Shown piece after piece: positions 27,879 to 37,670 of a stretch of 64,000 nucleotides of DNA. The notes beneath the pieces are model-generated. The model saw only the letters and a program-made list of their open reading frames with translations. It searched no databases and had not been told where the DNA came from. Where the stretch lies: NCBI RefSeq assembly GCF_029360725.1, contig NZ_JARKMY010000009.1:248001-312000 (forward strand), in the 5' to 3' direction. This DNA comes from Chryseolinea sp. H1M3-3 (lineage in GTDB: Bacteria; Bacteroidota; Bacteroidia; Cytophagales; Cyclobacteriaceae). Numbering within the stretch: the first letter of the stretch is position 1; every line of letters begins with the position of its first letter. Made by a program: the position numbers and the translations under genes.

Positions 27879-30284
27879 CTAATTGCTTATACGTCCTCTT
27901 TCCTCATCGGATCCGGTTTTTGATTTCACTACACGTGGTTTATGGTTTCCCAGCGTCCGGGTGAAGGTGACTCTTACAAACCGATTGTTAAAATTGTAGT
28001 GAAAATAGGAATACAAATTTTCCTCCGGCATATCTGTCTTGATCCTCCAATTGTTCGTATTGAGGATGTCGTCAATTGAAAATCGTAACGTTCCCTTTTT
28101 TCCAAATTGCTTTTGAATACCAGCATTCAGGGAGCCGGCAGACATAAACCATGCTATTCCAGATAACGTTTTGGATTGATACATTCCGGAAATTTCAATC
28201 GTAAAGTCTCGTGGCAGTTTCACGATATTTATCAGGTTAAAGTTTATACCATATTGGTGCAACCTGGTGTGATGTTGATGTTGTGAGGTCTGCGCAATTT
28301 GGTATTGTGCGGTGACATTGCTTTGTACCTCCCAATATGATGCTATCCCAATGTTGTACAAAGTGGTTATTCCAAATGTCTTTAAATACTTTAGATTTTG
28401 TGCCCGATATATAACATTTGTCTCGCTATCTATTTCAGGCTGCCAAACAGTGATCTCGTTTAGTGAATGATTAAAGTGCAGTGAAATCAACCAATTCTTT
28501 ACGTGGTATCCGATTTTAAAAGCGTTAGATACCGCCGGCCTTAGCGTTGTGTTTCCCCCTGAAAAGGTGCTAGGTCCCCAGAAGAATACAAAAGGCGCCA
28601 TGTCATTATAGGTGGGTCGTGTAATTCTCCGTGAAAAAGAGAATTGCAGATCCCGTTCGTGGTCGAAATCTTTCTTCAAAGAAATGCTTGGAAAGAAATA
28701 ACCATACTTTCTGTCCACAAGATTTTTTTCTGTTGGTGTACCAATCGATGTATGCGTGTATTCATACCGAAGGCCGGTGCTAATCTGCCACCGATCATCT
28801 GGCGTCCATTTCGATGAAACATAAGCTGCATTGATGTACTCCCGAAGATTTGAGTTGGATGTAAACGCTGGATCGATTGCCCATGTATCATTTGCCGTTC
28901 GTTTAACCAAAATATCATTGCTAAGTGTTGACACTACTGCTTTGACGCCAGCCTCCAAGGTGATGTAAGGAGATATTGCATATACGTAATCCATCTTTCC
29001 GATAATAAAGTGGATAGGCGTGTTTTTTTTTAAATCAATTTTCGATGTTTCTTTGACGTTGCGTTGAGAGTAGCTCAATTCATAATTATAATCGGACGGA
29101 TTGCTATTGTGATAAAATAGGTAGTCCAGGTTAAAATTGATTTCATTTTTTGAATTGAGTTTGGTATGCAGGCCCATTGCCCCAGTTACACTTTGCCAGA
29201 TATTGGATTCATTGATCTTTGTTTTGGCAATAACAGTGGAATCCCATGCAGCGTTATTTATTTCATTTGCTAAAGCTTTTAACCGCCAGTCTCTCCGATA
29301 GCCTGTTAACAATAGGTTTAGCATTGTTTTATCACTAATGTTCCATTCGAAGCCGGCCGTGAGGTTTTGTTGGTGAGTAACATTTTCGCGGTCGCTGTTA
29401 CCATTGATAGTTTGAACAGATTCTTTGTCAATCGATCTTCGGTTCATTTTCATGATGTGAAGGTTGTGATTTCTCAGAACGGAATAATCTAAGGAGTAGG
29501 CAAACTTCTTATTTCTGGAGTTGAGATTAAAATTTCCACCCAGCGTCTCCGCCCAGTGCGCGCCCAACGTTATCCCTATTGTTCCGTTGGTGCCGAAATC
29601 TGCGTTTCCTTTTGTAACTATGTGAATTATTCCGGCGTTTCCTTCAGCATCATATTTTGCCGGAGGAGTTGTGATAAGCTCTATCTTTTCAACATTCGAG
29701 GAATTCATTCCGTCCAGCATCTGCACAATAACATCTGTGGGTAGTTGCGTGAGTTTTCCGTCGATCATAATGCGTACACCTGATTTACCGTTCATTGATA
29801 TGCTGTTGTTCTGCTTGTTCACCACAACACCAGGAGATTTTTGAAGGAGCTCCAGAATTGTGTTACCGGCTGAGGTGATGCTACCCTGGACGTTGATGAC
29901 GAGTCTGTCCATCCGCTGTTCGTAAAATGGTTTTTCAGCCTTTATTATAACTTCATTCAATTCGATAGATGTTTCGTTAAGAACTATTTGGGGAATAGCA
30001 ACATGAGCGTCGTTCGATATTGAAACACGCGGCGAAATAAAATCTGCATATCCGATCATTGAGGCTGAAATAACGTAAACACCTTGGCCGACGTTTTCAA
30101 ATAAAAATTCGCCTATACTATCCGTCGTAACCCCCTTCACCAGCGCAGCGCCGGAATCCAGAAGAAGCACAGTCACTGAAGAAAGATCTTGCTGCCCGTC
30201 TGTTATTTTTCCTTTAATTGATCCCTGGCTAAAGCAACAGATGAGTGGATATGAAAATAGCAGGATGAGCAACGAGGTCCTCAT
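27879..30284 (-). CDS. TonB-dependent receptor-family outer-membrane protein (OMP_b-brl_3 type)
   Basis: A signal peptide is followed by a carboxypeptidase-regulatory-like domain (about 22-110: GSIKGKITDGQQDLSSVTVLLLD), then a plug-like domain (about 120-220) with MDRLVINVQGSITSAGNTIL and IMIDGKLTQLP, and a beta-barrel of about 550 residues rich in alternating aromatic strands, ending VRVTFTRTLGN plus a charged tail. This matches the outer-membrane beta-barrel family with uncertain ligands. No SusD-like partner is nearby, so it is not a standard glycan locus. An inverted repeat lies 83-121 bases upstream of its start (listed separately). Confidence 0.9.
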   Translation of the reverse strand: MRTSLLILLFSYPLICCFSQGSIKGKITDGQQDLSSVTVLLLDSGAALVKGVTTDSIGEFLFENVGQGVYVISASMIGYADFISPRVSISNDAHVAIPQIVLNETSIELNEVIIKAEKPFYEQRMDRLVINVQGSITSAGNTILELLQKSPGVVVNKQNNSISMNGKSGVRIMIDGKLTQLPTDVIVQMLDGMNSSNVEKIELITTPPAKYDAEGNAGIIHIVTKGNADFGTNGTIGITLGAHWAETLGGNFNLNSRNKKFAYSLDYSVLRNHNLHIMKMNRRSIDKESVQTINGNSDRENVTHQQNLTAGFEWNISDKTMLNLLLTGYRRDWRLKALANEINNAAWDSTVIAKTKINESNIWQSVTGAMGLHTKLNSKNEINFNLDYLFYHNSNPSDYNYELSYSQRNVKETSKIDLKKNTPIHFIIGKMDYVYAISPYITLEAGVKAVVSTLSNDILVKRTANDTWAIDPAFTSNSNLREYINAAYVSSKWTPDDRWQISTGLRYEYTHTSIGTPTEKNLVDRKYGYFFPSISLKKDFDHERDLQFSFSRRITRPTYNDMAPFVFFWGPSTFSGGNTTLRPAVSNAFKIGYHVKNWLISLHFNHSLNEITVWQPEIDSETNVIYRAQNLKYLKTFGITTLYNIGIASYWEVQSNVTAQYQIAQTSQHQHHTRLHQYGINFNLINIVKLPRDFTIEISGMYQSKTLSGIAWFMSAGSLNAGIQKQFGKKGTLRFSIDDILNTNNWRIKTDMPEENLYSYFHYNFNNRFVRVTFTRTLGNHKPRVVKSKTGSDEERGRISN

Positions 30285-30366
30285 TTACATTTAGTTTAAA
30301 GATTGCGAAATAGATATCCATCGTACCAAGCTGAATGCCGAACGATGTGTTGAGACCGGCAAGATG

Positions 30367-30405
30367 ATGGTCCATAGCCACAGCTAGCAGTGTGCCATGG
30401 ACCAT
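30367..30405. repeat. Inverted repeat between the MddA-like gene and the TonB-dependent receptor
   Basis: ATGGTCCAT at 30367-30375 and ATGGACCAT at 30397-30405 are perfect 9-bp inverted arms; pairing extends imperfectly inward (GCCAC against GTGTGC). There is no T-tract on either strand, so it looks more like an operator or leader structure than a terminator. Confidence 0.6.
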
Positions 30406-30416
30406 TGGTTGACAGA

Positions 30417-31190
30417 CTAATTACCGTCGATGGTAGGTTGTGGGCTCCGGGTTTTATTTTTAGATGCTTTGGTAAATGGAATCAGCATGGGCGCAGATCG
30501 TTTATAATCCCGATATTTTGTTCCAAACGTTGTGATCAAATCCCTTTCTTCGAATTGAATCGCTGTTAGCATGTACAGTGTTGTCATGATAGCAAAAAAT
30601 AAGTGGGCGGCGGTCATGGTAGGCGTTGACCAGAATGCGATCATAAATCCCAGGTACAAGGGGTGACGGACATATTTATAGAAAAATGGTGTCCTGAAAG
30701 GAAGCGACTCATATTTTTTGCCAATGAAGTAGAACCATACTTGCCGCAGGCCAAAGAGGTCGAAATGATTGATGAGGAATGTACTTACTAAGACGATGCC
30801 AAAGCCCAGCAAGCACAGCGACTTGAGAACGATTTGTGCTGCCTGCGATTCAACTTGCCATATCACTCCGCCAATCGGCTGCCAATACTGAAAGAGCAGG
30901 ATCAGGCACAAGCTTGATAATAAAACATAGGTGCTCCTTTCAATAGGCTCTGGGACAAAATTTGTCCACCACCTTTTGAACGCCGGACGCGCCATGACAC
31001 TATGTTGAAGCGCAAACAAAGTTAGTAGTCCTGCATTGACCAGCAAGGCATAGCTCAACGGTGACTGCGGAACACTATCAATGTGTTTGGGGACGAGCAA
31101 CGAGCTAACAAATCCTACTGCATAGGAAAATGTTGCAAAAAAAATGACATAGGCAATAATGCCGTAAAAAAGGAAAATGGTTTTTTTCAT
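30417..31190 (-). CDS. MddA-like membrane methyltransferase (methanethiol S-methyltransferase family)
   Basis: A 257-residue multi-helix membrane protein. The C-terminal part has the signature of the isoprenylcysteine methyltransferase-like / MddA group: DLFGLRQVWFYFIGK, then YKYVRHPLYLGFMIAFWSTP and EERDLITTFGTKYRDY. MddA proteins methylate methanethiol to dimethyl sulfide. I moved the start to ATG 31190 (MKKTIFLFYGIIAYVIFF), since the upstream extension is hydrophilic and arginine-rich. Activity is inferred from family only; other thiols or substrates are possible. Confidence 0.75.
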   Translation of the reverse strand: MKKTIFLFYGIIAYVIFFATFSYAVGFVSSLLVPKHIDSVPQSPLSYALLVNAGLLTLFALQHSVMARPAFKRWWTNFVPEPIERSTYVLLSSLCLILLFQYWQPIGGVIWQVESQAAQIVLKSLCLLGFGIVLVSTFLINHFDLFGLRQVWFYFIGKKYESLPFRTPFFYKYVRHPLYLGFMIAFWSTPTMTAAHLFFAIMTTLYMLTAIQFEERDLITTFGTKYRDYKRSAPMLIPFTKASKNKTRSPQPTIDGN

Positions 31191-31561
31191 AGCGGGTGTC
31201 TGTTTGTTTTTTACTGAAATGATTTCGCCGCCTTCAGTGGAGTTTGGCGTTACATAAATTCCAAATACTCCGAAACGGCGACGGTGGACTTTTAAATTTT
31301 CAGTAAAGATGGCGGGGCTCAAAAAAATCCAGCTTCAACACATGTTGCAAAGACTTTAAACTTTTTTTTCAAGCTTTAAAATATGTTGTGAGACTCACAA
31401 AACGCCTAAAGTGTATCCATAGGTGTGAGTTTATCTAATTGCTGGTACATCCCTATAGCATATCTTGCGGGGACATGGTCGAAATCCAGAAAGAGGGGTC
31501 TTTAAACAGCCGACGCTCATGGGTATTATCGACCACGAACGTTACTGTAAACAAGGTGTAA

Positions 31562-33466
31562 CTATTCGGTGTGCGATTTAAATCCAATCTGCTTCGCGAG
31601 CTGCTGAAATTCTGGCTCATCGTGCAGATTATAAAATTGAGGTTCCGTCATGAGCCAGGGCATTTCCATATCATGGCTCTCATAGGCATTCTTCAACCAC
31701 AACAGCGCTGATTGTTTTTCATCTAATGCAGAATAGATGACAGCTATAAAAAAAGCAATGGATGCCTTATCGTTTTTTGCTAAACGACTCTTTAATTCAT
31801 CTATAATTTTCACGGCGTCGTGCCGCTTGCCAGATTTGGCATACGCCGCTCCCATCCATCCCAGCATACGGGGATAGCGGATTCCTTCTAACGCAATGGC
31901 TTTTTTAAAATACGCGATCGCTTCGTTGTAACGCTTCATATTCAGCATCAGAAAACCATGCGAATCCATCGTGTAGTAGTTGTTAAATAACTTCAATCTG
32001 GATTCAGAAAATTCAAGTGCTTCGTCCATGCGGCCATTGTATATGTAGGACAAGATCATTCTGCTGTTGGGGTAGTACGGATCTTTAACATTTAAGCGTT
32101 CTGCGAATGACAGCGCTTCGTCGTGGCGCAAAACAAAGTTCAGATAATCTATATACAAAGCTAGCGCGTCTGGATGATCTGAATCTATCGCAAGTTTGTA
32201 CTCCGCTTCTGCGCCTTCAAAATCCCAATCATTATATAATTTGTAAAAGCCCATGAGCATGTGCGCTTCGTCGAGATTGGGATCTAATACCAATGCCTTA
32301 TCGATGAAAGGTTTCCCTTTTTGCAGCGCATCTAAGGCACTTAGTTCAGCTCCCCATATGGCGGCTAATCCGATATAACTATTGGCAAGAAAAGCATAGG
32401 CTCGGGCATAATTCGAATCAAGAGCAATGGCTTGTGTCAACAGATCTATGGAATTATGTGCTCCCTTATTTGTATAAGTCCTGTATTCGTAAATTGCCTT
32501 TAAATAGAGGTCGTAAGCTTTAGGATTATCAGTATCGGTCTTCGAAAGTTTTGACTTTTCCTCGGGAGAGAGTTTGGCATTGAGCTCATTCGCTACTTGC
32601 TGGGCAATCTCACTTTGAATCGCAAATACATCTTTTAGTTCACGATCGTAACTTTTAGCCCATACTTGTTGTTCTGACACTCCATCGACCAGACGTACTT
32701 CAATTCTTACTTTATTGTTGTCACGCTGAATACTTCCCTCCAGCAATGCAGCAACACCCAGTTCACTCGCAATTTCACGTGCTGATTTTGCGCTCTCGCG
32801 GTACTGCTCAACAGATGTTCTAGCAATAACACGAAGTTCGCCAACTTGCGAAAGGCCCGTCCGGATGGCCTCGATAACGCCTTCACTGAAATACTCATTG
32901 CGGTGATCTTCACTCAAATTTTTAAATGGCAGTATTGCTATGGATTTGTCATCCTTGGTCACCGGAACTGTGTTCTCATAGTAATTGAAGTACAGCCACC
33001 CCGCAATTGTGATCAGCAGAGCAATCAGGCTTAATATTAATGCCACCGAAAAATTTCTATGCTGCCGCGAACCTGATGGAGAAGAAATTATTGGATTGAT
33101 TGGAACTGGCTTATCCTGAATTTCTGTCTTTTTATTTTTGACTTCGCCTGGGGGAAAACCATAGTATTCATTAAAACATTTGTTAAAATAGGTTGCACTT
33201 CCGAAACCAATGCGGTCGGCCACTTCAGCTGCAGTAAGATCTCCCTCCTTTAGCAAAGCCATACCAAGTTGCAACCTGTATTCGCGGATAAACTGACTCA
33301 CGGATTGACCAGTAATACTATTGAGTTTGCGATGAAGCTGTGATCGGCTCATTCCGATATTTTTGGCCAACTCTTCAACACTATACTGTTCGTTGGTCAG
33401 GTTGTCATCAACTTCCTTCTTAAGTTTTTCCAGGAACATGTCGCCGACACCGTTTGTAGGTTCCAT
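31562..33466 (-). CDS. Membrane-tethered AraC-type regulator with FlgO/TolB-like and TPR domains
   Basis: Three parts in order: an AraC/XylS helix-turn-helix domain at residues about 10-108 (YSVEELAKNIGMSRSQLHRKL and TAAEVADRIGFGSATYFNKCF), a single transmembrane helix at about 139-160, and a C-terminal part with the KSIAILPFKNLSEDHRNEYF motif (about 174-290, as in adenylate-cyclase-like and FlgO-like domains) followed by TPR-like repeats to the end. This resembles a one-component transmembrane regulator, with DNA binding in the cytoplasm and sensing outside, the reverse order of most hybrid regulators. Signal and targets unknown; a similar architecture is common in Bacteroidota. Confidence 0.88.
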   Translation of the reverse strand: MEPTNGVGDMFLEKLKKEVDDNLTNEQYSVEELAKNIGMSRSQLHRKLNSITGQSVSQFIREYRLQLGMALLKEGDLTAAEVADRIGFGSATYFNKCFNEYYGFPPGEVKNKKTEIQDKPVPINPIISSPSGSRQHRNFSVALILSLIALLITIAGWLYFNYYENTVPVTKDDKSIAILPFKNLSEDHRNEYFSEGVIEAIRTGLSQVGELRVIARTSVEQYRESAKSAREIASELGVAALLEGSIQRDNNKVRIEVRLVDGVSEQQVWAKSYDRELKDVFAIQSEIAQQVANELNAKLSPEEKSKLSKTDTDNPKAYDLYLKAIYEYRTYTNKGAHNSIDLLTQAIALDSNYARAYAFLANSYIGLAAIWGAELSALDALQKGKPFIDKALVLDPNLDEAHMLMGFYKLYNDWDFEGAEAEYKLAIDSDHPDALALYIDYLNFVLRHDEALSFAERLNVKDPYYPNSRMILSYIYNGRMDEALEFSESRLKLFNNYYTMDSHGFLMLNMKRYNEAIAYFKKAIALEGIRYPRMLGWMGAAYAKSGKRHDAVKIIDELKSRLAKNDKASIAFFIAVIYSALDEKQSALLWLKNAYESHDMEMPWLMTEPQFYNLHDEPEFQQLAKQIGFKSHTE

Positions 33467-33815
33467 AACAATAGATAAGCAGTGACATAAAGTTATATTA
33501 AAATGCTGTTACGTGTTTACCTATGTTTGGGTTTAGGTTGTTTGTGGTAGATGAATTATTCCGGACGTTAAGCTTGTCTGATTGTTTGTTACGGGGGGAA
33601 TAGTTTGCTTACAGCTGCATTGACACTAAAGAAGCGGCAAAGACTTCATTAAAAAAAGGTTCTTCACCTTTTTCAGGTATGGAAATCTCAGAAAAAAATA
33701 TAAGAATTAAATAAAGGCTGCTCTGTAAATAACCTTTGTCACGGAAAACAGTGAGCCCGGTTCGAGATACCAAGGACTCTGGTAGAAGTGCGAAAAATTA
33801 TACCGCCAGACCTTG
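33467..33815. other. Intergenic region, no feature supported
   Basis: AT-rich sequence upstream of the tethered regulator. I found no gene, hairpin or clear TAnnTTTG box I would defend. Confidence 0.5.
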
Positions 33816-34337
33816 CTATATCCATCGTCTTACGTTTTTCATGTATTCCTCAAATTCCACATTGAACCTTCGAAGCAGATATTGCTCTTCTTTCTTTATC
33901 ACATATCCTTGAATAGTGGCCATAAGCAATGGTATTTCAATCATGGTCCAAGGATTTCCCTTAAACATGGCGATGCCGCTGTACAAAAACAAAAGCGATA
34001 AGTACATCGGGTTGCGAGAAACCGAATATATTCCTGACTTCTGTAGCGCGTTTGCCGGCCTGATGGTAACAAGGGTGTTTTTGGAAAGTATAAACTGCCG
34101 GACGGCTGGTAAAAAGAATATGAGATAGAGTACAATAAACCCCCACCCGACAATTTCCGCCAGCAGCGTGTCATGCCATGTAAATGGTATAGGTAATTTC
34201 CTTTGTAATAACACAGAGAGAAAGAAAAATAAAACATAAATTAACGGTGGGGGTAGATACACACCGGGATTGTCTTTTGAAATTAAATGCATGTTGTTGT
34301 TTTCCATACGCGAAGACTTGATATTATCTTTTTTCAT
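33816..34337 (-). CDS. Isoprenylcysteine methyltransferase (ICMT)-like integral membrane protein
   Basis: A 173-residue protein with four or five hydrophobic segments and the ICMT/PEMT pattern SGIYSVSRNPMYLSLLFLYSG near residue 105-125, where the RNPMY block binds SAM in the family, and a C-terminal LRRFNVEFEEYMKNVRRWI. It is smaller than the MddA-like protein at 30417 but from the same broad family. Substrate unknown. The likely start is ATG 34337, although internal ATGs at 34307 and 34292 would remove a lysine/asparagine-rich leader. Confidence 0.8.
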   Translation of the reverse strand: MKKDNIKSSRMENNNMHLISKDNPGVYLPPPLIYVLFFFLSVLLQRKLPIPFTWHDTLLAEIVGWGFIVLYLIFFLPAVRQFILSKNTLVTIRPANALQKSGIYSVSRNPMYLSLLFLYSGIAMFKGNPWTMIEIPLLMATIQGYVIKKEEQYLLRRFNVEFEEYMKNVRRWI

Positions 34338-34433
34338 CCATCATCGTTTCTCCAGGAGAACCCGTGAATCTTGAATGATGGATCAAACTTAATTCAGGAG
34401 TTGCAAATTGTCTTAGTAAAAAAACGACACATT

Positions 34434-35261
34434 TTATCCTGTAGGAAAGTCGCTATGGCCACTGGTAGGGTGAAGGTAGAATTTGCTGGGTGGAAATTCC
34501 GCAAACTCGTTAAACTCCCTGAGCAAGTGAGACGAGTCGGTGTAACCACATTCCAGCGCAATCTGCGACCAGCTCTTGTCAGCCGCTGCATTCTTTATTG
34601 CCATTGCGTTCTCAAAACGCACGATACGAATGAATAGTTTAGGTGATAGACCCACCCGCATAGTAAAATTTCGTTCGAACTGGCGAAGGCTTAGGCATGC
34701 GTCATCTGCCCATTCAGTAAGTGATCGATGCATTTGAGGATCAAGCATTTTGATGGCTGTACGATCAATGGGCTCCTCTGCACGAACTGAAGACCTGATT
34801 TTGGTCTCAAGAAATGCTGACAGTGTTTCTTTCATTTGATCATAACCATTGACTAATCGCAACGTTTCGGATACATGTTTTATCTCGTCTCCCCAAAATG
34901 TAACGGCATCTAATCCCTTGTTTGCGGTCGTTCGCATATCGATGCCAAGCAGACGATACAAACCCGTTGGTTGAAAAGTAGCTTTCACCATCAGGTGATC
35001 ACTCCCAAATAACAAACCGATCGGCTTGGTCTTTGGGCCAGTCACCACAATGGGCGGCGCCGGAATTTCTAGCTGCGCGGCAGGCACAACTTTTACAATA
35101 TCATTTAAATAGAAATATAGACCCTGAGTAGTATTGGCGAGGCAAGTTATGAATGGCTGGGGTAGCAATGTGTCGATATTCCAATTGGCATGGTAAACCT
35201 CAAATTCACGGACAAATGAACAAACAACAGACGACGGCTTATAGGTTTTATAAAAACTCAA
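34434..35261 (-). CDS. AraC-family transcription regulator
   Basis: The C-terminal third is an AraC/XylS double helix-turn-helix: SLTEWADDACLSLRQFERNFTMRVGLSPKLF and WSQIALECGYTDSSHLLREFNEF with FPPSKF. The N-terminal 150 residues (SFYKTYKPSSVVCSFVREFEVYHANW) look like the DUF6597-type sensing domain found in many Bacteroidota AraC proteins. It is divergent from the glucan phosphorylase gene across 319 bases, but a regulatory link is only a guess. Confidence 0.88.
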   Translation of the reverse strand: MSFYKTYKPSSVVCSFVREFEVYHANWNIDTLLPQPFITCLANTTQGLYFYLNDIVKVVPAAQLEIPAPPIVVTGPKTKPIGLLFGSDHLMVKATFQPTGLYRLLGIDMRTTANKGLDAVTFWGDEIKHVSETLRLVNGYDQMKETLSAFLETKIRSSVRAEEPIDRTAIKMLDPQMHRSLTEWADDACLSLRQFERNFTMRVGLSPKLFIRIVRFENAMAIKNAAADKSWSQIALECGYTDSSHLLREFNEFAEFPPSKFYLHPTSGHSDFPTG

Positions 35262-35580
35262 GGTTCACATTTTAACAAAGCTACAATATTCCATAATTCT
35301 CCATATGATACATTTTTTTTAGAGAATCACATATCATAAAAAATTGCTTTGCCATAATCTAATTTTACTTGACGACAACGTATAGCCTAAGCTTGCAACG
35401 CGTCACTACTGTGAAATTGTATTGCTTCAAGTTCATTTCAAAACTATGGCCTAGTGGCATTACCACCCAAGGTAATTTTTCGATTATGTTAATATTATAT
35501 GACATTTGAAGATAATGGTAAGCTATATTTCTTTTTCAATTTAATTGACCGATATTTCATTGTCATAAACCAATTCTTCT
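35262..35580. other. Divergent intergenic region between AraC regulator and glgP
   Basis: AT-rich, 319 bases, no gene. Several T-rich stretches and ATATTT-type boxes occur, but none forms a clear -33/-7 pair. No obvious long palindrome. Confidence 0.45.
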
Positions 35581-37200
35581 ATGCCATCTTCCTCTCTGCC
35601 CCGCGTGGCCTACTTCTGTATGGAATATGCTTTACAAAGCGACTTTAAAATGTATGCCGGAGGCTTGGGTATCCTGGCCGGGGATTATCTAAAGGGTGCA
35701 AAGGATCACAAATTCCCTATCGTAGGTGTGGGTATTAAATGGAAACAAGGTTATACAGATCAACGAATTTCTCCCGAAGGAAAAGCAATTGATTCATATC
35801 CCATTTACAATTATCCTTTTTTGAAAGATACCGGTGTTATGGTATCTGTTATGATACGCAAGCGTGAGGTGAAATGCAAAGTGTGGCTCTGCGATAAATT
35901 CGGTAACGTCCCTCTCTACCTTCTTGACACAGATGTCCCGGGCAATGAAGATGCGTGGACCACTGGACAACTTTATGGTTGGTTTGGGGAAGAACGTATC
36001 GCCCAGGAAATGGTATTGGGTATCGGTGGGGTAAAAGCTTTACGCGCGTTAAAAATACCGGTAGACGTTTATCATTTCAACGAGGGTCATGCCCTTTTCG
36101 CAGGTTTTGAATTGGTACGAGAAAAAATTAAAGGTGGCAAGCGTTTCGAGGATGCTGTTGCCGCTGCGCGCAAGCAAATTGTTTTTACAACGCATACACC
36201 AGTGGTACAGGGAAACGAATCGCATTATCTCGACCGTCTTCTCTATATGGGGGCAGACAATGGCGTTTTCTCTAAACAGCAACTGAAACAGCTGGGGGGC
36301 TCTCCTTTTAACATGACGGTGGGTGCTTTACGCCTTTCGCGAAATGCAAATGCAGTGGCGCAACTCCATGCCGTAACCGCTAATAAAATGTGGGAGGGCG
36401 TAAAAGATCGAGCGGAAATCATCGGCATTACCAATGCGATTCACCTTCCTACCTGGGTAGATAACAGAATCGTCAAAGCCGCGAAAAACGATTCCGGGGA
36501 TATCTGGAAATTGCATCAGGAAAATAAGAAAGCACTGCTTGGTTTTATTCATGAGCGAACTGGCGTCAAACTAAAACAGGACGCTCTTTTGTTGGGATTC
36601 TCACGCAGGGCTGTACCGTATAAGCGAAGTGATTTTATTTTTAGCGATCGTTCAAAAGTAGACCGGTTGTTTAGAAGTGGTAAGCTTCAAATCGTTTTTT
36701 CGGGAAAAGCTCACCCGCTGGACGATGGCGGAAAACAAATTGTCGCCAACATCGTAGCGCTTACAAAAAAGTATCCGACATCTGTAGTCTTCCTTGAAAA
36801 CTATGATATGACGATAGGTTCTATGCTGGTACGAGGATCGGATGTGTGGCTCAATAACCCCCGCAGACCACAAGAAGCAAGTGGTACATCCGGTATGAAG
36901 GCGGCCATGAATGGTGTATTGAATCTAAGTATTCTTGATGGATGGTGGCCTGAGGCATGTGACCACGGCGTTAATGGATGGCAGATCGGTGATGGGTATG
37001 AAAACAAGAATGAAAAGAAATTGGATGCCCACGATCAAAAAGCATTGTATAAGGTATTGTTGAACGAAGTTCTGCCCACATATTATTCGAATAAAAAACA
37101 ATGGATAGAAATGATGAAGCAAAGCGTTCTTACAACGCACAAGCCATTCGCCGTAAAGCGGATGTTGGAGGAGTACTATGAAAAGCTCTATATGAAATAA
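35581..37200 (+). CDS. glgP: Alpha-glucan phosphorylase (short GT35 form)
   Basis: Releases glucose-1-phosphate from alpha-glucans. The N-terminus VAYFCMEYALQSDFKMYAGGLGILAGDYLK is typical of the short phosphorylase form, as are the motifs FNEGHALFAGFEL and FTTHTPVVQGNE. The C-terminal ASGTSGMKAAMNGVLNLSILDGWW carries the conserved lysine region that binds pyridoxal phosphate. At 539 residues it lacks the longer N-terminal regulatory region of the animal enzymes. It is followed 14 bases later by a VOC gene that may be cotranscribed. Confidence 0.93.
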   Translation: MPSSSLPRVAYFCMEYALQSDFKMYAGGLGILAGDYLKGAKDHKFPIVGVGIKWKQGYTDQRISPEGKAIDSYPIYNYPFLKDTGVMVSVMIRKREVKCKVWLCDKFGNVPLYLLDTDVPGNEDAWTTGQLYGWFGEERIAQEMVLGIGGVKALRALKIPVDVYHFNEGHALFAGFELVREKIKGGKRFEDAVAAARKQIVFTTHTPVVQGNESHYLDRLLYMGADNGVFSKQQLKQLGGSPFNMTVGALRLSRNANAVAQLHAVTANKMWEGVKDRAEIIGITNAIHLPTWVDNRIVKAAKNDSGDIWKLHQENKKALLGFIHERTGVKLKQDALLLGFSRRAVPYKRSDFIFSDRSKVDRLFRSGKLQIVFSGKAHPLDDGGKQIVANIVALTKKYPTSVVFLENYDMTIGSMLVRGSDVWLNNPRRPQEASGTSGMKAAMNGVLNLSILDGWWPEACDHGVNGWQIGDGYENKNEKKLDAHDQKALYKVLLNEVLPTYYSNKKQWIEMMKQSVLTTHKPFAVKRMLEEYYEKLYMK

Positions 37201-37214
37201 ATTAGATATATCCA

Positions 37215-37619
37215 ATGAGTCAGGTAACCGAAAATCACCATACCTTTTTTGCACCACACCTGGCAATCAAAAATGTGTTGGCTGCCATGGCCTTTTATCA
37301 AAAGGCATTTGGCGCTGTGGAGCTACGCAGATGGAGCAATCCTGATAACAGTGTGCATGTAGCCGAGATGTCAATTAATGGCGCCTTATTTCACATCCAT
37401 GAGGAAGTCAATGGAAAAAGCCAGTTGAGTCCAGAGTCAGTAAATGCAGTGACGTCTTTAATAGGCATCTTTGTTCCTGATCCTGACGCTATCGTTAATA
37501 GTGCCCTCGTTGCTGGCGGCAAACTTTTGGATCCGGTTCAGAGTTATGATTACGGCTATAGGCAGGGAGTTGTAACCGATCCTTTTGGTCATCAATGGCT
37601 GGTGCAAAAGAGAATTTGA
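37215..37619 (+). CDS. VOC (glyoxalase/bleomycin resistance)-fold protein
   Basis: A 134-residue PhnB-like vicinal-oxygen-chelate protein: FFAPHLAIKNVLAAMAFYQKAFGAVE, then HVAEMSINGALFHIHEE, and GVVTDPFGHQWLVQ near the end. The positions expected for metal ligands (His in APHLAI, the His-bearing strand, and the terminal FGHQW region) are recognisable but the function is unknown. It lies 14 bases after glgP. Confidence 0.85.
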   Translation: MSQVTENHHTFFAPHLAIKNVLAAMAFYQKAFGAVELRRWSNPDNSVHVAEMSINGALFHIHEEVNGKSQLSPESVNAVTSLIGIFVPDPDAIVNSALVAGGKLLDPVQSYDYGYRQGVVTDPFGHQWLVQKRI

Positions 37620-37670
37620 TTTTATTCAGTTGCATGAAATCCACGCTGTTTGATGAATATTATTTTCTCT

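Noticed and set aside
33750-33780. tRNA-like GGTTCGA word
   Set aside because: No cloverleaf can be drawn around it.
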